64,000 bases of DNA from NCBI GenBank assembly GCA_023411795.1, contig JAEYOK010000026.1, positions 3,368 to 67,367 of the forward strand, read 5' to 3'. A program made the translations under genes and the position numbers. The stretch comes from Bacillota bacterium (GTDB taxonomy: Bacteria > Bacillota > Clostridia > DSM-8532). The notes beneath the pieces were generated by a model. The model made no database searches. It saw nothing but the letters and a program-made list of their open reading frames with translations, and was not told the origin of the DNA. Shown one piece after another: positions 1 to 9,722 of this stretch (the first letter of the stretch is position 1; each line of letters begins with the position of its first letter).

Positions 1-1077
1 ACCGAAAGCTGCGCCACATGGCAGCATGGTGACTTTGAAATCCATGTCAGTGCAGCTGTTTCCTATGGGGTGTGGCTATATAATAAGTTGTGCGATGACT
101 GCGACTTTCTCTTCAATCAAGGTATAGAACTTCTGATGCAGATATGCCGCTATTATGCCAAACGTGGCGAATTCAGCCCGTTAAACGGTGAATTCGGGCT
201 TTACGGCGTAATGGGACCGGACGAATACCATATGAACATTAATAACAACGCATACACCAATGTTATGGCAATGAAGACCTTTGAGTTTACTCTTGAAGTT
301 CTAGAAAGAATGAAAGCGGAAGCTCCGAATCTGCTTCGTAAGGTATCGGAAAAGGTAGGGTTAAGGGACGGCGAAACTGAGGATTGGAGAAAAAAAGCCG
401 AACTAATGCGCATTCCGATGAACAAAGAAACCGGGCTGATCGAGCAGCATGACGGATATTTTGATTTGCCCGAGGTGAATGTCAAGAACATACCCGAGTC
501 TGAGATACCCATATACAAGCATTGGGCTTATGTGAGAATATTCAGATATAACATGATTAAACAGCCCGATGTACTGCTGTTGCCGTTCTTTTTCAGTACC
601 GATTATACTTTTGAGCAGAAAAAAATCAACTATGAGTTTTATGAAGCAAGATGTATCCACGAATCCTCCCTGTCACCGTCCATTCACTCAATTCTGGGAT
701 CAGAGCTGGGCAAAAAGGAAGAAGCCTATGAATTCTTTAGATACATGGCAAGGCTTGACCTTGACAATTACAATAAAAATACTGATCAGGGGCTTCATGT
801 TACCTCAATGTCAGGAGCATGGCTAAATATGGTTTATGGTTTCGGCGGCTTGAGAGCGGACGGAGACGTTCTGATATTCAAGCCTTCAATTCCTGACAAA
901 TGGAATTGTTTCAGCTTTATGCTTCAATATGAGGGTTCTTTGCTCATGGTGAATGTAGACAGGAAAGAAGCCGAATACAGGATATTGAGCGGTCCGGGTT
1001 TAGTGATAAAGGTTTATGACAAGGAATATACTGTTAATTCCAATGGCATAAAAATCAAGCTGCAGAAATTAGGATAA
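1..1077 (+). CDS. Glycoside hydrolase family 65 phosphorylase, C-terminal part
   Basis: This is the 3' end of a gene whose start lies before the window; 358 residues are visible and the frame is open from base 1. GH65 enzymes phosphorolyse alpha-linked disaccharides (maltose, trehalose, kojibiose, nigerose) in the cytoplasm, releasing a beta-sugar 1-phosphate. The family signature is clear: TWQHGDFEIHVSAAVSYGVW at the edge, then GVMGPDEYHMNINNNAYTN around residue 72, and a C-terminal beta-sandwich tail. Substrate cannot be told from this fragment because the acceptor-binding part is cut off. It lies upstream of a galactoside-type sugar region, which fits an intracellular disaccharide-processing role. 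The family call is firm; the specificity is unknown. Confidence 0.9.
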   Translation, partial: TESCATWQHGDFEIHVSAAVSYGVWLYNKLCDDCDFLFNQGIELLMQICRYYAKRGEFSPLNGEFGLYGVMGPDEYHMNINNNAYTNVMAMKTFEFTLEVLERMKAEAPNLLRKVSEKVGLRDGETEDWRKKAELMRIPMNKETGLIEQHDGYFDLPEVNVKNIPESEIPIYKHWAYVRIFRYNMIKQPDVLLLPFFFSTDYTFEQKKINYEFYEARCIHESSLSPSIHSILGSELGKKEEAYEFFRYMARLDLDNYNKNTDQGLHVTSMSGAWLNMVYGFGGLRADGDVLIFKPSIPDKWNCFSFMLQYEGSLLMVNVDRKEAEYRILSGPGLVIKVYDKEYTVNSNGIKIKLQKLG

Positions 1078-1167
1078 AAAAGAACTAAAATTTGAATTCC
1101 AAAGATTTTCCTCTATCACCGATAATATTCCCTTCATTCCAGGTTAAGAACACGGCATTATTAATAT

Positions 1168-1220
1168 GGAACAGTAAGACTAAGCCTGAAAAAGGTGAGG
1201 AGTGTTCCTGTAGCGCTACA
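1168..1220 (+). promoter_or_regulatory. Stem-loop followed by a 12-bp perfect palindrome
   Basis: GGAACA (1168-1173) pairs with TGTTCC (1203-1208), and directly after it TGTAGCGCTACA (1209-1220) is a perfect palindrome with a central GCGC, the general look of a LacI-family operator. It lies about 270 bases before the start of the large surface protein. No U-run follows the stem, so it is not a typical terminator. Which protein binds, if any, is unknown. Confidence 0.3.
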
Positions 1221-1296
1221 TAACTGATTATAAGACTATAGACAAATCAACAAACAAAATCTATCAAGATATCCGATTATCTTAAATCTTCATACC

Positions 1297-1440
1297 GGGG
1301 GACAACTAAACTGGTCAGCAGAACTATGCCACCAGTATTTGGTGTTGCTTCCCCATCTTTTTTGAGCGGCAGTAACCCAAATGCAGGTAAAAAAGCGCAG
1401 GCAAAACTGCAGAAAAAATAGGTTACCCTGCCGTATTTTT
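1297..1440 (+). ncRNA. Candidate structured 5' leader RNA with attenuator-like 3' stem
   Basis: Two adjoining stem-loop domains precede the surface protein gene. Domain 1: GGGGACAAC (1298-1306) pairs with GTTGCTTCCCC (1344-1354), with a CT bulge, and encloses ACTGGT (1310-1315)/ACCAGT (1331-1336). Domain 2: CGGCAG-TAACC (1367-1377) pairs with GGTTA-CC-CTGCCG (1421-1433) and encloses TGCAG (1382-1386)/CTGCA (1407-1411). Domain 2 is followed by TATTTTTAT, which looks like an intrinsic terminator and would suit transcriptional attenuation. I could not match it to a riboswitch class I know. The rest of 1078-1488 shows no gene. Confidence 0.4.
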
Positions 1441-1488
1441 ATCTGCAATTATGCAAATTTGATTTTTTCACAAGAAAGGAGTTTTTTT

Positions 1489-4400
1489 ATGAAGGCACGA
1501 AAAAGAGCTATCTGTTTGGTTCTGTCTCTGTTTATGGTGCTTAGTTCTCTTCCCTTTACACAAACAGTTGCCGTGGCCAACGGGACTCCAGGGGCAATAA
1601 TCTATGTTGCCACAACCGGCGATGATGTCAATGGTGACGGATCTCAGACAAAGCCGTACAAAACAATTGCAAAGGCAAAGGAAGTAGTAAGGGCTTTGCC
1701 TAAGATCGGTGGTGATATCGTCGTTCAAATTGCTGATGGGTTCTATTCCCTCGATGAAACTCTGACTTTTGATGCCAATGATTCTGGAAGTGAAAATTGT
1801 ACCGTACGCTACGAAGCAGCGCCGGGCGCGAAGCCGGTAGTCAGCGGCGGCAAGATGCTGGAAAAAGGTGTGTGGGAAGTAGCCACTAACCTTACCCAGA
1901 CAAATGGCTTAACAGCATATAAAACGACCCTTAACCGGGACGAAAAACTGCGCGCCATTTATGTAAATGATAAGCGTGCCAATATGACACTGAGCCCAAC
2001 AATAACATCGGGCAGCAGAACCACTAACGGCACTCCTACTGTAAGCTTTACATCTGCCGGTAACCCCTGGGCGTGGCAGAACGGAAGCAACATCAGGGCG
2101 GCAATTGTGTTCGACTCCAGCGTAGGTCTAACGCCAGATACGAAAAATCCACAAAACATCGAATCTGAGAGCCTGGGCGGTGCCAGATGGGCAAGGCCGT
2201 TTGTCTGCTTTGCGTCGGCTGAGCCAGCTCCTGAATCCAGTGGCAAGCCCGGCGGTACCATGCTCCGGTTCCAGATGCCATATGCGGCTATTTCACAATC
2301 TTTGAGTAATAATACACAATACAATCCAAACAACAATCAGGTAATCCGCAACGCGTTCGAGTTCCTGAACAAACGCGGCGATTTTTATTTCGACCAAGCG
2401 GAACACACCCTTTATTACATCCCGCTTGAAGGTGAGGATATCAATACCGCCGATGTTGTTATTCCGGAGATCGAGACAGTTATCGATATAAGAGGAGTTC
2501 CTGTGGGCGACCGGTTGAACCCTATTTCCAACTCAGAGGAAGGACGGGTCAAATATATAACATTCGACGGGCTGAAATTTGCCCATACCGACTATAAGCT
2601 ATATAAACTGGAAGGTACATATACGCTTAGCGACAGCTCCGCTCCGGTAACAACAAGTTCCCGTGGCTTTGCATCTGTTCAGGGTTGCATCGTGAACAAA
2701 GTATACTTCCCCAGCAGCATAAACTGGCATGAGACCTTCTACCGCGGGTATGACATACCACCTGCAGCAGTTATAATCAACGCGGCCAGGAATATCAAAG
2801 TGATAAATGGTGAAATCGGGTTTACCGGATTTAATGGTATACATCTGGAAAATGACGTCAAGGATTGCGAAGTCACAGGCAACTATATCCATGACACCCT
2901 TAGCTCCGGTGTTGTAATTGGGCATCCGCAGCATATCTATGAAAACGATGAGCCGATATTGCATGAATCAGATGATTTAGCCTCAGGCACGCCCATACGG
3001 AACTGGGCAGGCATAGATAAGGAAAAATTCATGGCGGGTACGGAGGCTGTACCACAGGATGTTTATATTACTAATAACTTTATATACAGAACCTGCTATG
3101 GATTCCCCGGCGCCAATGCACTGACATCTTTCTATACAACAAACATGCAGGTACTGCATAACTTTATATATGACTGTACATACGGTGCCATGAGCATCGG
3201 TTGGGGCTGGTGTGAGTATGATGGATTCGGCTTTACCTCCCATGGTACCAGCAAGACCGGCAGCCCATACGCCGGTACAAGTGAAGAGAGTGTCGGAAGG
3301 TCCAAGGCAATTACAACAACCTCTAGGAATAATAAAATAAACTATAACCGGATAGAAGAAATCTGCACGGTAGTAAACGACTCCGGGGCCATTTACTCAC
3401 TGGGACGACAGGGCGATCCGGGTAATTTACCGGGTGGTGGAACATGGGACACTGTCAGCAATTTGACAAGCAGCCCCGTCACCGACCCTAATAGTAACTG
3501 GTATCATGAAAACTGGACAAATTTCACCGAAATGAACTATAACTTCCTTAATCCCAATCCCACTGACAAACCCACAACATCCAACAACTGGACCAATGGG
3601 TTCCATCCCGACGAAGGTAGCACTTTCATAAAGATGATAGGAAACGTCGTGCAGTCAAAGCTATCCCATTCTCCCGGACAGAGCCGTCTTTATGAGCTAA
3701 ACAACTGGAAGCGCAAAAGTGATATGATTGCCGTCGACGGTTACGTTGACGGGGATAATAATCAGAATGGTGCCCCCAGAATTATTTATAACAATTATAA
3801 AAGCGTAGACCGTATTTGGCCGGTGAGTGGCAACCAAATCGTTTTAAATTCTGGACTTGAAAATGATTATACTCATATGATTCCAAAGAGCCTCATTGCC
3901 GATACCGAGTTTGAGCTGGCATCCAATGTCATCATTGGTAAAGGCGAAACACTACCACGCAGAGGTCTGTTAAGCGCTGAAGACACTGTATGGCTGGCGC
4001 CTTCCAACACAACCGTTTTCACAGAAGGCAACACAATGACTAAAGCTGCCGGTAATGAAGATGCAATAGTTGCTCCGACTGCAGCAGGAGAGTACAAACT
4101 ATATATCGAATATGGAGACGGTAGAGAAACGACTGTTTCCAAGTATACGGTATATGTAGACGCCAGCGCATCAGCGGTGAATGTGGAAGATGGGGGCAAA
4201 TATGATGTATCAGCAGTGCAGCCTCTTAAACTGAGATTGAGTGAAGACTACACTTATACCCTTAATGGCAAGCCCGTGGTTGATGGATACGTAATTGCCA
4301 CCGAAGGAAGGTGGACCCTGGTACTAAGCACTTCAACTTCGACGGTTACTAAAACTATCAACTTTACCACCACAGTATCGGAGGCAAACAGACTACTCAC

Positions 4401-7400
4401 CGCTGATGTAGCAGTAGCTCCTGGAGGAGAGGTCAGGTTTGCGTATGATTTGGACGACCTCTCAAAACAGATATGGATTTCTTCGTCCAGTGGCGGACAT
4501 TTTGATGGTGGCGACGACGAGACAGTAACCTCCGGTGATAAGATTGGGATGATCGCACCTGTGTTACCTGGCGCCTACGTACTTTTTGTATTGGATGCGG
4601 AGGGTGAAGTACTCGGCCAGTCCCACGCTCGTGTTGTTGTACGTGATATGACCCCTGCCGATATTCCCAGAGATGGCCTTGACTTATGGCTTAAGGCCGA
4701 CGAGGGAGTAGAAACCGATGGAAGCGGTAATGTGACTGGCTGGACCAACATGGGAAGCATCCCGGCAAAGCTTATTCCAGCCGATATCGCTAATAGCAGT
4801 GGTGGCGATGGTCTTGGAAAACCAACAGGAAATCCTAAGCTAGAGAAAGATGTATACAACTATGTGAATTTCGATGCGATATCACGGCCGTTGAAAGTCA
4901 AAGATTTTAAAGATTACAACGGCAAGACGCAGATGACGATATTTGCTCTTGTTAGCCCGGCAACCACAGCAAACAACTCCAGTGACCAAAGTGGTGTCGT
5001 TTATTTCGGATTAAACGAGGACGATGGAAGTTGGATAGCAAATGCTGGTTGGAGCGGTATTAACCTAGGAGTAGGAACAAACAGGGTAAACATCCGCTTT
5101 GGTAACGCCAACGGCAGCGTGCAGGGTGGCGGGCAAAGCATCTCAACAACTGTTAACGGTTTGGCCAGCGTTAGGGCGCAGCTAAATGGATCCAACAGAG
5201 ATATCTATGTTAATAACACCCGTATCGGTGGGGGAACCAACGCAACGGCTCTTGCCGGCAACCGTCCGGACCTGAGCGTAGGTTTCACAATGGCAGCCAG
5301 AACTCCCTTCCGCTTCCTGGGAAAAGTTGCACAGCTTCTCATCTACGATAGAGTGCTGACAGCCGACGAAATTGCGAAAGTCGAAACATATTTTGACGTT
5401 GTCAGAAATGGTGGAGGTGGACCAGCAAACCCAATTGAACCGGTAATCGACAAGACCATGCTGACCGCCCTGATTGAGGAGAGCAAAAACCTGGATAGTG
5501 CAATTTACACAACCGAATCATGGAGTGTTCTTGCAAGCGCCTTAAGCGAGGCCGAGAAAGCCGTGTCAAATAATGAAATAGGGCAGGAAGAAGCAGATAA
5601 TGCATACTATGCACTGCGTGATGCTGTTAAAGCCCTTAGCTTGTTGCCCAGCGGCATTGGAACTGCCGAATACGGTACCCCTGTTCTCGGCGGTGACGAA
5701 CCAGACCCACTTTGGAATACCACCGTCACACTGCCTCTCCTAAAGCATCTGACAATGGCGGACGGCCCCGCAAACGGTACTGCTAAAATACTTTGGGATC
5801 AGGAAAACCTGTATGTGTTGGTGCGCGTAAAAGACCCTGTGTTGAACAGCAGTAGCGGCAATGCTCATGAGAAGGATTCGGTTGAGATCTTTGTTGATGA
5901 ATCCAACAGTAAAAGCTCCTCCTACGGCTCAGGTATGGGCCAATACCGTGTCAACTATCTTAATGAGAAAAGCTTCAATCCTAGCAGTATCAGTACCGGC
6001 TTTGAGTCTTTTGCCACAGTCGTGGACGGCGGTTATTACATAGAAGCCAAGATCCCCTTTAAGACTTTAAGTCCAACGGTTAATCACGTAATTGGTTTCG
6101 ATTTACAGATAAATGACGCCAGAGTAACTGGTGGCCGTCAGGACATAATAATGTGGCACGACGAGACCGGAAATTCCTGGCAGAACGGTTCACAATGGGG
6201 TGTGGTTACACTAGTAGGTGATGTTCCTGAGGAGCCGCTCATAGGCACTTTAGTAATTGACAACATTTCGCCTCAGGTAGGTGATACTCTGATTGCTGTG
6301 CTTACTGAAACCAACAACACAGGTGAATTGACATATGAATGGTTTGTTGGCGGCGAAAGTGCTGGCACTGGCGAAACCTATGAGGTGAAGGTAGAAGATG
6401 TGGGTAAGACAATAAAGGTTGTTGTCACGTCTTCTGTGGAAACGGGTGAAATAGAAAGCGCCGAAACTGCAGCGGTAGTAGAGGTCGATGAAGGAGCACT
6501 AACCGGTACGTTGACAATTGACAATATGTCGCCTCAGGTAGGTGATACTCTGACTGCTATGCTTACTGACAGCAACAATACAGGTGAATTGACATATGAA
6601 TGGTTTGTTGGCGGCGAAAGTGCAGGCACCGGCGAAACCTATGAGGTGCAGGAAGAAGATGTGGGTAAGACAATAAAGGTTGTCGTAGCATCATCGGTGG
6701 AGACAGGAGAAATAGAAAGCGCCGAGACTACAGCGGTGAAAGATCCGACTTCAACAGAAGATACGACTGCGCCGACATGGCCTGAAGGAAGTAATCTCAC
6801 AACATCCAGAGTGAGAAGGACCAGCCTCACGTTAACATGGACTGAGGCTGAGGATGATACAGGAGTAACTGGTTACAAAATATACAAGAATTCAGAATTA
6901 ATAGCCACTGTGACTACAGGAGATGGACTCAGTTACGATGTTACCGGACTGTCATCGGGCACCAGATATCTTTTTACAGTGGAAGCCGGAGATGAGGCTG
7001 GTAACTGGAGCAATAACGGTCCGTCGATCTCTGTGAGAACTGATTCGTCAAGCAGTGACGGAGATGGTAACACTCCTTCAACCCCGGAACCAACTCCATC
7101 ACCTGATCCGGAAATAATACCTGACCCGGAATCGATACCGGCTGCAGAGCCAGAACCAACTGTTGAATTTATTGATATTGGCCAGTATAAATGGGCAGAG
7201 GAGGCTATTTATGCACTTGTAGCCCAGGGTATCATGGAAGGTATTTCGGAGAACGAGTTTGCTCCTGGAAGCAAAGTCAGCAGAGGTGAATTTATCCTGA
7301 TTCTGGTAGAAGGACTCAAGTTTCAGGAAAAAGTTGATCCGGATATGAAATATACAGATTTTGATGATGTAGACAGCGATGCAAACTATGCAAACGCGGT

Positions 7401-7731
7401 TCGTATTGCGAGGAGTCTTGGAATTGTTTATGGATCGGGAAATAATCGCTTTAATCCGACTGCGCAAATATCCAGACAGGACATGTTTGTAATATTGGTA
7501 AGGGCAATGAAAGTCTTGAGGAAAATTGAAGTAACAGGTACACCCGATGATCTGAATGCTTTCATTGACCAATCACAAATAGCTGATTATGCATCAATAA
7601 GTATTGCAACCCTTGTAAAAGAGGGATTGGTTTATGGTGACGGGGTTAGAATTAACCCGACAGAAACCATTAACAGAGCTCAAGTAGCTGCAATGGTCTA
7701 CAGAATAATAAACTATATAAAAAATAAATAA
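1489..7731 (+). CDS. Secreted SLH-anchored multidomain protein with right-handed beta-helix
   Basis: A 2080-residue surface protein, probably binding or degrading polysaccharide. A signal peptide (residues 1 to about 31, ending near AVANG) is followed by a right-handed beta-helix region (about 38-600, opening IYVATTGDDVNGDGSQTKPYKTI), a LamG/concanavalin-like domain (about 1062-1300, DLWLKADEGV), a helical FIVAR-like segment (about 1320-1385), a CBM9-like domain (about 1391-1577), two Ig-like repeats of 87 residues, one FN3 domain (about 1760-1853), a proline/threonine-rich linker and three SLH domains (about 1895-2080) that would hold it to cell-wall polymer. The ATG at 1489 is chosen over an upstream in-frame ATG at 1381 because GAAAGGAG precedes it and the signal peptide begins there. 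Polysaccharide lyase or glycosidase activity within the beta-helix is plausible, but I recognise no catalytic motif. Confidence 0.88.
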   Translation: MKARKRAICLVLSLFMVLSSLPFTQTVAVANGTPGAIIYVATTGDDVNGDGSQTKPYKTIAKAKEVVRALPKIGGDIVVQIADGFYSLDETLTFDANDSGSENCTVRYEAAPGAKPVVSGGKMLEKGVWEVATNLTQTNGLTAYKTTLNRDEKLRAIYVNDKRANMTLSPTITSGSRTTNGTPTVSFTSAGNPWAWQNGSNIRAAIVFDSSVGLTPDTKNPQNIESESLGGARWARPFVCFASAEPAPESSGKPGGTMLRFQMPYAAISQSLSNNTQYNPNNNQVIRNAFEFLNKRGDFYFDQAEHTLYYIPLEGEDINTADVVIPEIETVIDIRGVPVGDRLNPISNSEEGRVKYITFDGLKFAHTDYKLYKLEGTYTLSDSSAPVTTSSRGFASVQGCIVNKVYFPSSINWHETFYRGYDIPPAAVIINAARNIKVINGEIGFTGFNGIHLENDVKDCEVTGNYIHDTLSSGVVIGHPQHIYENDEPILHESDDLASGTPIRNWAGIDKEKFMAGTEAVPQDVYITNNFIYRTCYGFPGANALTSFYTTNMQVLHNFIYDCTYGAMSIGWGWCEYDGFGFTSHGTSKTGSPYAGTSEESVGRSKAITTTSRNNKINYNRIEEICTVVNDSGAIYSLGRQGDPGNLPGGGTWDTVSNLTSSPVTDPNSNWYHENWTNFTEMNYNFLNPNPTDKPTTSNNWTNGFHPDEGSTFIKMIGNVVQSKLSHSPGQSRLYELNNWKRKSDMIAVDGYVDGDNNQNGAPRIIYNNYKSVDRIWPVSGNQIVLNSGLENDYTHMIPKSLIADTEFELASNVIIGKGETLPRRGLLSAEDTVWLAPSNTTVFTEGNTMTKAAGNEDAIVAPTAAGEYKLYIEYGDGRETTVSKYTVYVDASASAVNVEDGGKYDVSAVQPLKLRLSEDYTYTLNGKPVVDGYVIATEGRWTLVLSTSTSTVTKTINFTTTVSEANRLLTADVAVAPGGEVRFAYDLDDLSKQIWISSSSGGHFDGGDDETVTSGDKIGMIAPVLPGAYVLFVLDAEGEVLGQSHARVVVRDMTPADIPRDGLDLWLKADEGVETDGSGNVTGWTNMGSIPAKLIPADIANSSGGDGLGKPTGNPKLEKDVYNYVNFDAISRPLKVKDFKDYNGKTQMTIFALVSPATTANNSSDQSGVVYFGLNEDDGSWIANAGWSGINLGVGTNRVNIRFGNANGSVQGGGQSISTTVNGLASVRAQLNGSNRDIYVNNTRIGGGTNATALAGNRPDLSVGFTMAARTPFRFLGKVAQLLIYDRVLTADEIAKVETYFDVVRNGGGGPANPIEPVIDKTMLTALIEESKNLDSAIYTTESWSVLASALSEAEKAVSNNEIGQEEADNAYYALRDAVKALSLLPSGIGTAEYGTPVLGGDEPDPLWNTTVTLPLLKHLTMADGPANGTAKILWDQENLYVLVRVKDPVLNSSSGNAHEKDSVEIFVDESNSKSSSYGSGMGQYRVNYLNEKSFNPSSISTGFESFATVVDGGYYIEAKIPFKTLSPTVNHVIGFDLQINDARVTGGRQDIIMWHDETGNSWQNGSQWGVVTLVGDVPEEPLIGTLVIDNISPQVGDTLIAVLTETNNTGELTYEWFVGGESAGTGETYEVKVEDVGKTIKVVVTSSVETGEIESAETAAVVEVDEGALTGTLTIDNMSPQVGDTLTAMLTDSNNTGELTYEWFVGGESAGTGETYEVQEEDVGKTIKVVVASSVETGEIESAETTAVKDPTSTEDTTAPTWPEGSNLTTSRVRRTSLTLTWTEAEDDTGVTGYKIYKNSELIATVTTGDGLSYDVTGLSSGTRYLFTVEAGDEAGNWSNNGPSISVRTDSSSSDGDGNTPSTPEPTPSPDPEIIPDPESIPAAEPEPTVEFIDIGQYKWAEEAIYALVAQGIMEGISENEFAPGSKVSRGEFILILVEGLKFQEKVDPDMKYTDFDDVDSDANYANAVRIARSLGIVYGSGNNRFNPTAQISRQDMFVILVRAMKVLRKIEVTGTPDDLNAFIDQSQIADYASISIATLVKEGLVYGDGVRINPTETINRAQVAAMVYRIINYIKNK
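6244..6740 (+). repeat. In-frame tandem repeat, 261-bp period (87 aa)
   Basis: Two copies of an Ig-like module inside the surface protein gene. The first starts at 6244 and the second at 6505. They share long identical stretches at the DNA level, for example around ACATATGAATGGTTTGTTGG in both, which points to recent duplication. Confidence 0.85.
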
Positions 7732-7747
7732 AAGACATGTTTATCGG

Positions 7748-7779
7748 GCACCTCCTTGATTGTTCAGGGAGGTGCTTTT
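7748..7779 (+). terminator. Rho-independent terminator of the surface protein gene
   Basis: GCACCTCC (7748-7755) pairs perfectly with GGAGGTGC (7768-7775), with a 12-base loop and a TTTTG tail, 17 bases after the stop codon. Confidence 0.85.
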
Positions 7780-7913
7780 GTGTTACCTCATTACGACAAA
7801 ATAGAAAAGAATATGACTGGCCATATTGTAAAATATTTATTGAATTAATATATTTTATGATAATATAAAATAATGGACAGTATTTTCAGAATTTATAATA
7901 AGGGAGAATAAAT

Positions 7914-9710
7914 ATGATTATGCGTTTTTTATTCTCAAAAATGAAGGAAATGTCCATTAAGACAAGGATATTTGTTTTTTATGCGGCTATACTGATGATA
8001 TCCTTATCTATTTTTGCTTTTTTGACTATTAAAACCTCCTATGAAGCAATTGTTGCAAAAGCGACGAAAACCGCTGAAAGAGAGTTGTCGCTGATCAACA
8101 ACAGCCTTCTGAATTTGACTAATAATTCGGAAGACTATGTGAGAATACTTGCTATCGATAACAGACTGCAAAAGCAGCTTGAACGTTTCAAAATGGGGGA
8201 AATGACTTCTCTTGATAATCTTGATGTTGAAAAAACCTTATCTACTGCAATGAGCAATATAGTACATCCAAACAGCTATATTGTTGCTGCAAGCATAATG
8301 TCAGATGATTACAAATTATTTGACGTTGGTTTTGTTGAAAATTCCAGTGTATATCCGGAATTAACTAAAGATGTTATTGATTTTGTCAGGAAGGAAAAAA
8401 CTCCCACATGGCTGGGTTTGGCTAAAGTTAAATACAAAATAAAGGGTGGGGAAGAAAATGTATTCGTTATAGCAAAAACTATCATTGGTTTTGATACAGG
8501 TAATATCCTCGGTACGGTAATACTCTATCTTAATGAAAAAAATGTCGCTTCAATCTATCTTGATAACATAGTAAACCAAGAAGATAAATTTTATATTGTA
8601 GATGATGAAAAGAGTATTGTTTCAACTAGGGACAAAAAAGAATTATATCAAAAGTTTGATGAAGAAAAATATTTAGGCAAATACAAATTGGAGGATTTAT
8701 CTAATACAAACAGCATTATCAGAGTTATTGAAGGAAAGCAGTCACTAGTCACAGTAGAAAGTTTCGACAAACTAAAATGGAAGATCATAAGCATTATTCC
8801 GTTGGATGAGATTACATATGAAAAGAATGAGATGACGAAGCTTATCATAATATTTGGCGGTATATGCCTGATATTTGCGTTTATTGCTTCGTATTTTATA
8901 TCCTACACCATCTCAAAGCCCATACTTAAACTCGTCAATATCATGAAAGAGATAAAATCCGGAAATATGAACCTAAGAGCCGACCTCAAAGCCAAAGGCG
9001 AAATCGGGATGCTTGGGGCCGGGTTTAACAGCCTGATGGATAAAATCAACAATCTGCTGGAGCAGGTATATATCCAGCAGAAATCAAAACGTGAAAATGA
9101 ATTCAAGCTTCTTCAATCGCAGATCAAGCCTCATTTTCTTTATAATACAATCGAAACCATCATATCTTTTATTAAATTGGATATGAAGGATAAGGCAATG
9201 CTTACCGCAAAAAACCTTGCCGGTTTTTACAGAATCTCATTAAGCAAAGGAAAGGATATAATTACAATTGAAGAAGAAATGAGTCTTATTAATAATTACC
9301 TTTCAATTCAAAAACTTAGATATGTAGAATACCTGGATTATGAAATTGGTTTTGAAGACAGGATTCTGAAGTATAAAATACCTAAACTTACTCTCCAGCC
9401 ATTGATTGAGAATTCAATTTATCATGGTTTAAAAGAAAAAGAAGAAAAAGGGAATTTGAGCATTAAAGGCTATTTTGAACAGGGTACCATCAAAATAGAA
9501 GTTCATGATGATGGTGTGGGAATGACGGAAGAGCAGATCCGAATTGCTCTGAGCCCACCTTATAAAGACAGTAAAAGTACAGAATTCGGGCTTCACAATG
9601 TCGATGCAAGAATAAAGCTTCTGTATGGGACCCAGTTTGGGATAACAATTGATAGCAGGGTTGGTGAATATACAAATGTAATTGTAAGCTTGCCGGCCAT
9701 TGAATCATAG
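7914..9710 (+). CDS. YesM-type sensor histidine kinase
   Basis: A 598-residue membrane sensor kinase of the YesM/LytS-like group (His_kinase PF06580 type), which usually senses extracellular sugars and controls a neighbouring ABC transporter. Visible parts: TM1 about 18-39, an extracellular sensor of about 265 residues, TM2 about 306-330, HAMP about 331-383, the phospho-acceptor motif QIKPHFLYNT with H407, an N-box LIENSIYHGL near 497, and a G-box DDGVGM near 531. GGGAG sits 7 bases before the ATG. The response regulator gene follows after 12 bases, so the two are cotranscribed. The signal is unknown; the transporter downstream suggests an oligosaccharide. Confidence 0.93.
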   Translation: MIMRFLFSKMKEMSIKTRIFVFYAAILMISLSIFAFLTIKTSYEAIVAKATKTAERELSLINNSLLNLTNNSEDYVRILAIDNRLQKQLERFKMGEMTSLDNLDVEKTLSTAMSNIVHPNSYIVAASIMSDDYKLFDVGFVENSSVYPELTKDVIDFVRKEKTPTWLGLAKVKYKIKGGEENVFVIAKTIIGFDTGNILGTVILYLNEKNVASIYLDNIVNQEDKFYIVDDEKSIVSTRDKKELYQKFDEEKYLGKYKLEDLSNTNSIIRVIEGKQSLVTVESFDKLKWKIISIIPLDEITYEKNEMTKLIIIFGGICLIFAFIASYFISYTISKPILKLVNIMKEIKSGNMNLRADLKAKGEIGMLGAGFNSLMDKINNLLEQVYIQQKSKRENEFKLLQSQIKPHFLYNTIETIISFIKLDMKDKAMLTAKNLAGFYRISLSKGKDIITIEEEMSLINNYLSIQKLRYVEYLDYEIGFEDRILKYKIPKLTLQPLIENSIYHGLKEKEEKGNLSIKGYFEQGTIKIEVHDDGVGMTEEQIRIALSPPYKDSKSTEFGLHNVDARIKLLYGTQFGITIDSRVGEYTNVIVSLPAIES

Positions 9711-9722
9711 GGGGTAATAACC

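Noticed and set aside
1297..1440. Assignment of the leader to the ydaO (c-di-AMP) or c-di-GMP riboswitch class
   Set aside because: A GGGGGA segment recalls ydaO, but the conserved segments after it do not match, and no c-di-GMP core such as GCAAAGCC is present.
1381..1488. Extended N-terminus of the surface protein starting at 1381
   Set aside because: It would lie inside the second predicted stem, has no ribosome site, and would place 36 residues before a normal signal peptide.
7099..7572. Open frame of 157 codons on the minus strand
   Set aside because: It lies antisense to the SLH domains of the surface protein, with no recognisable domain.
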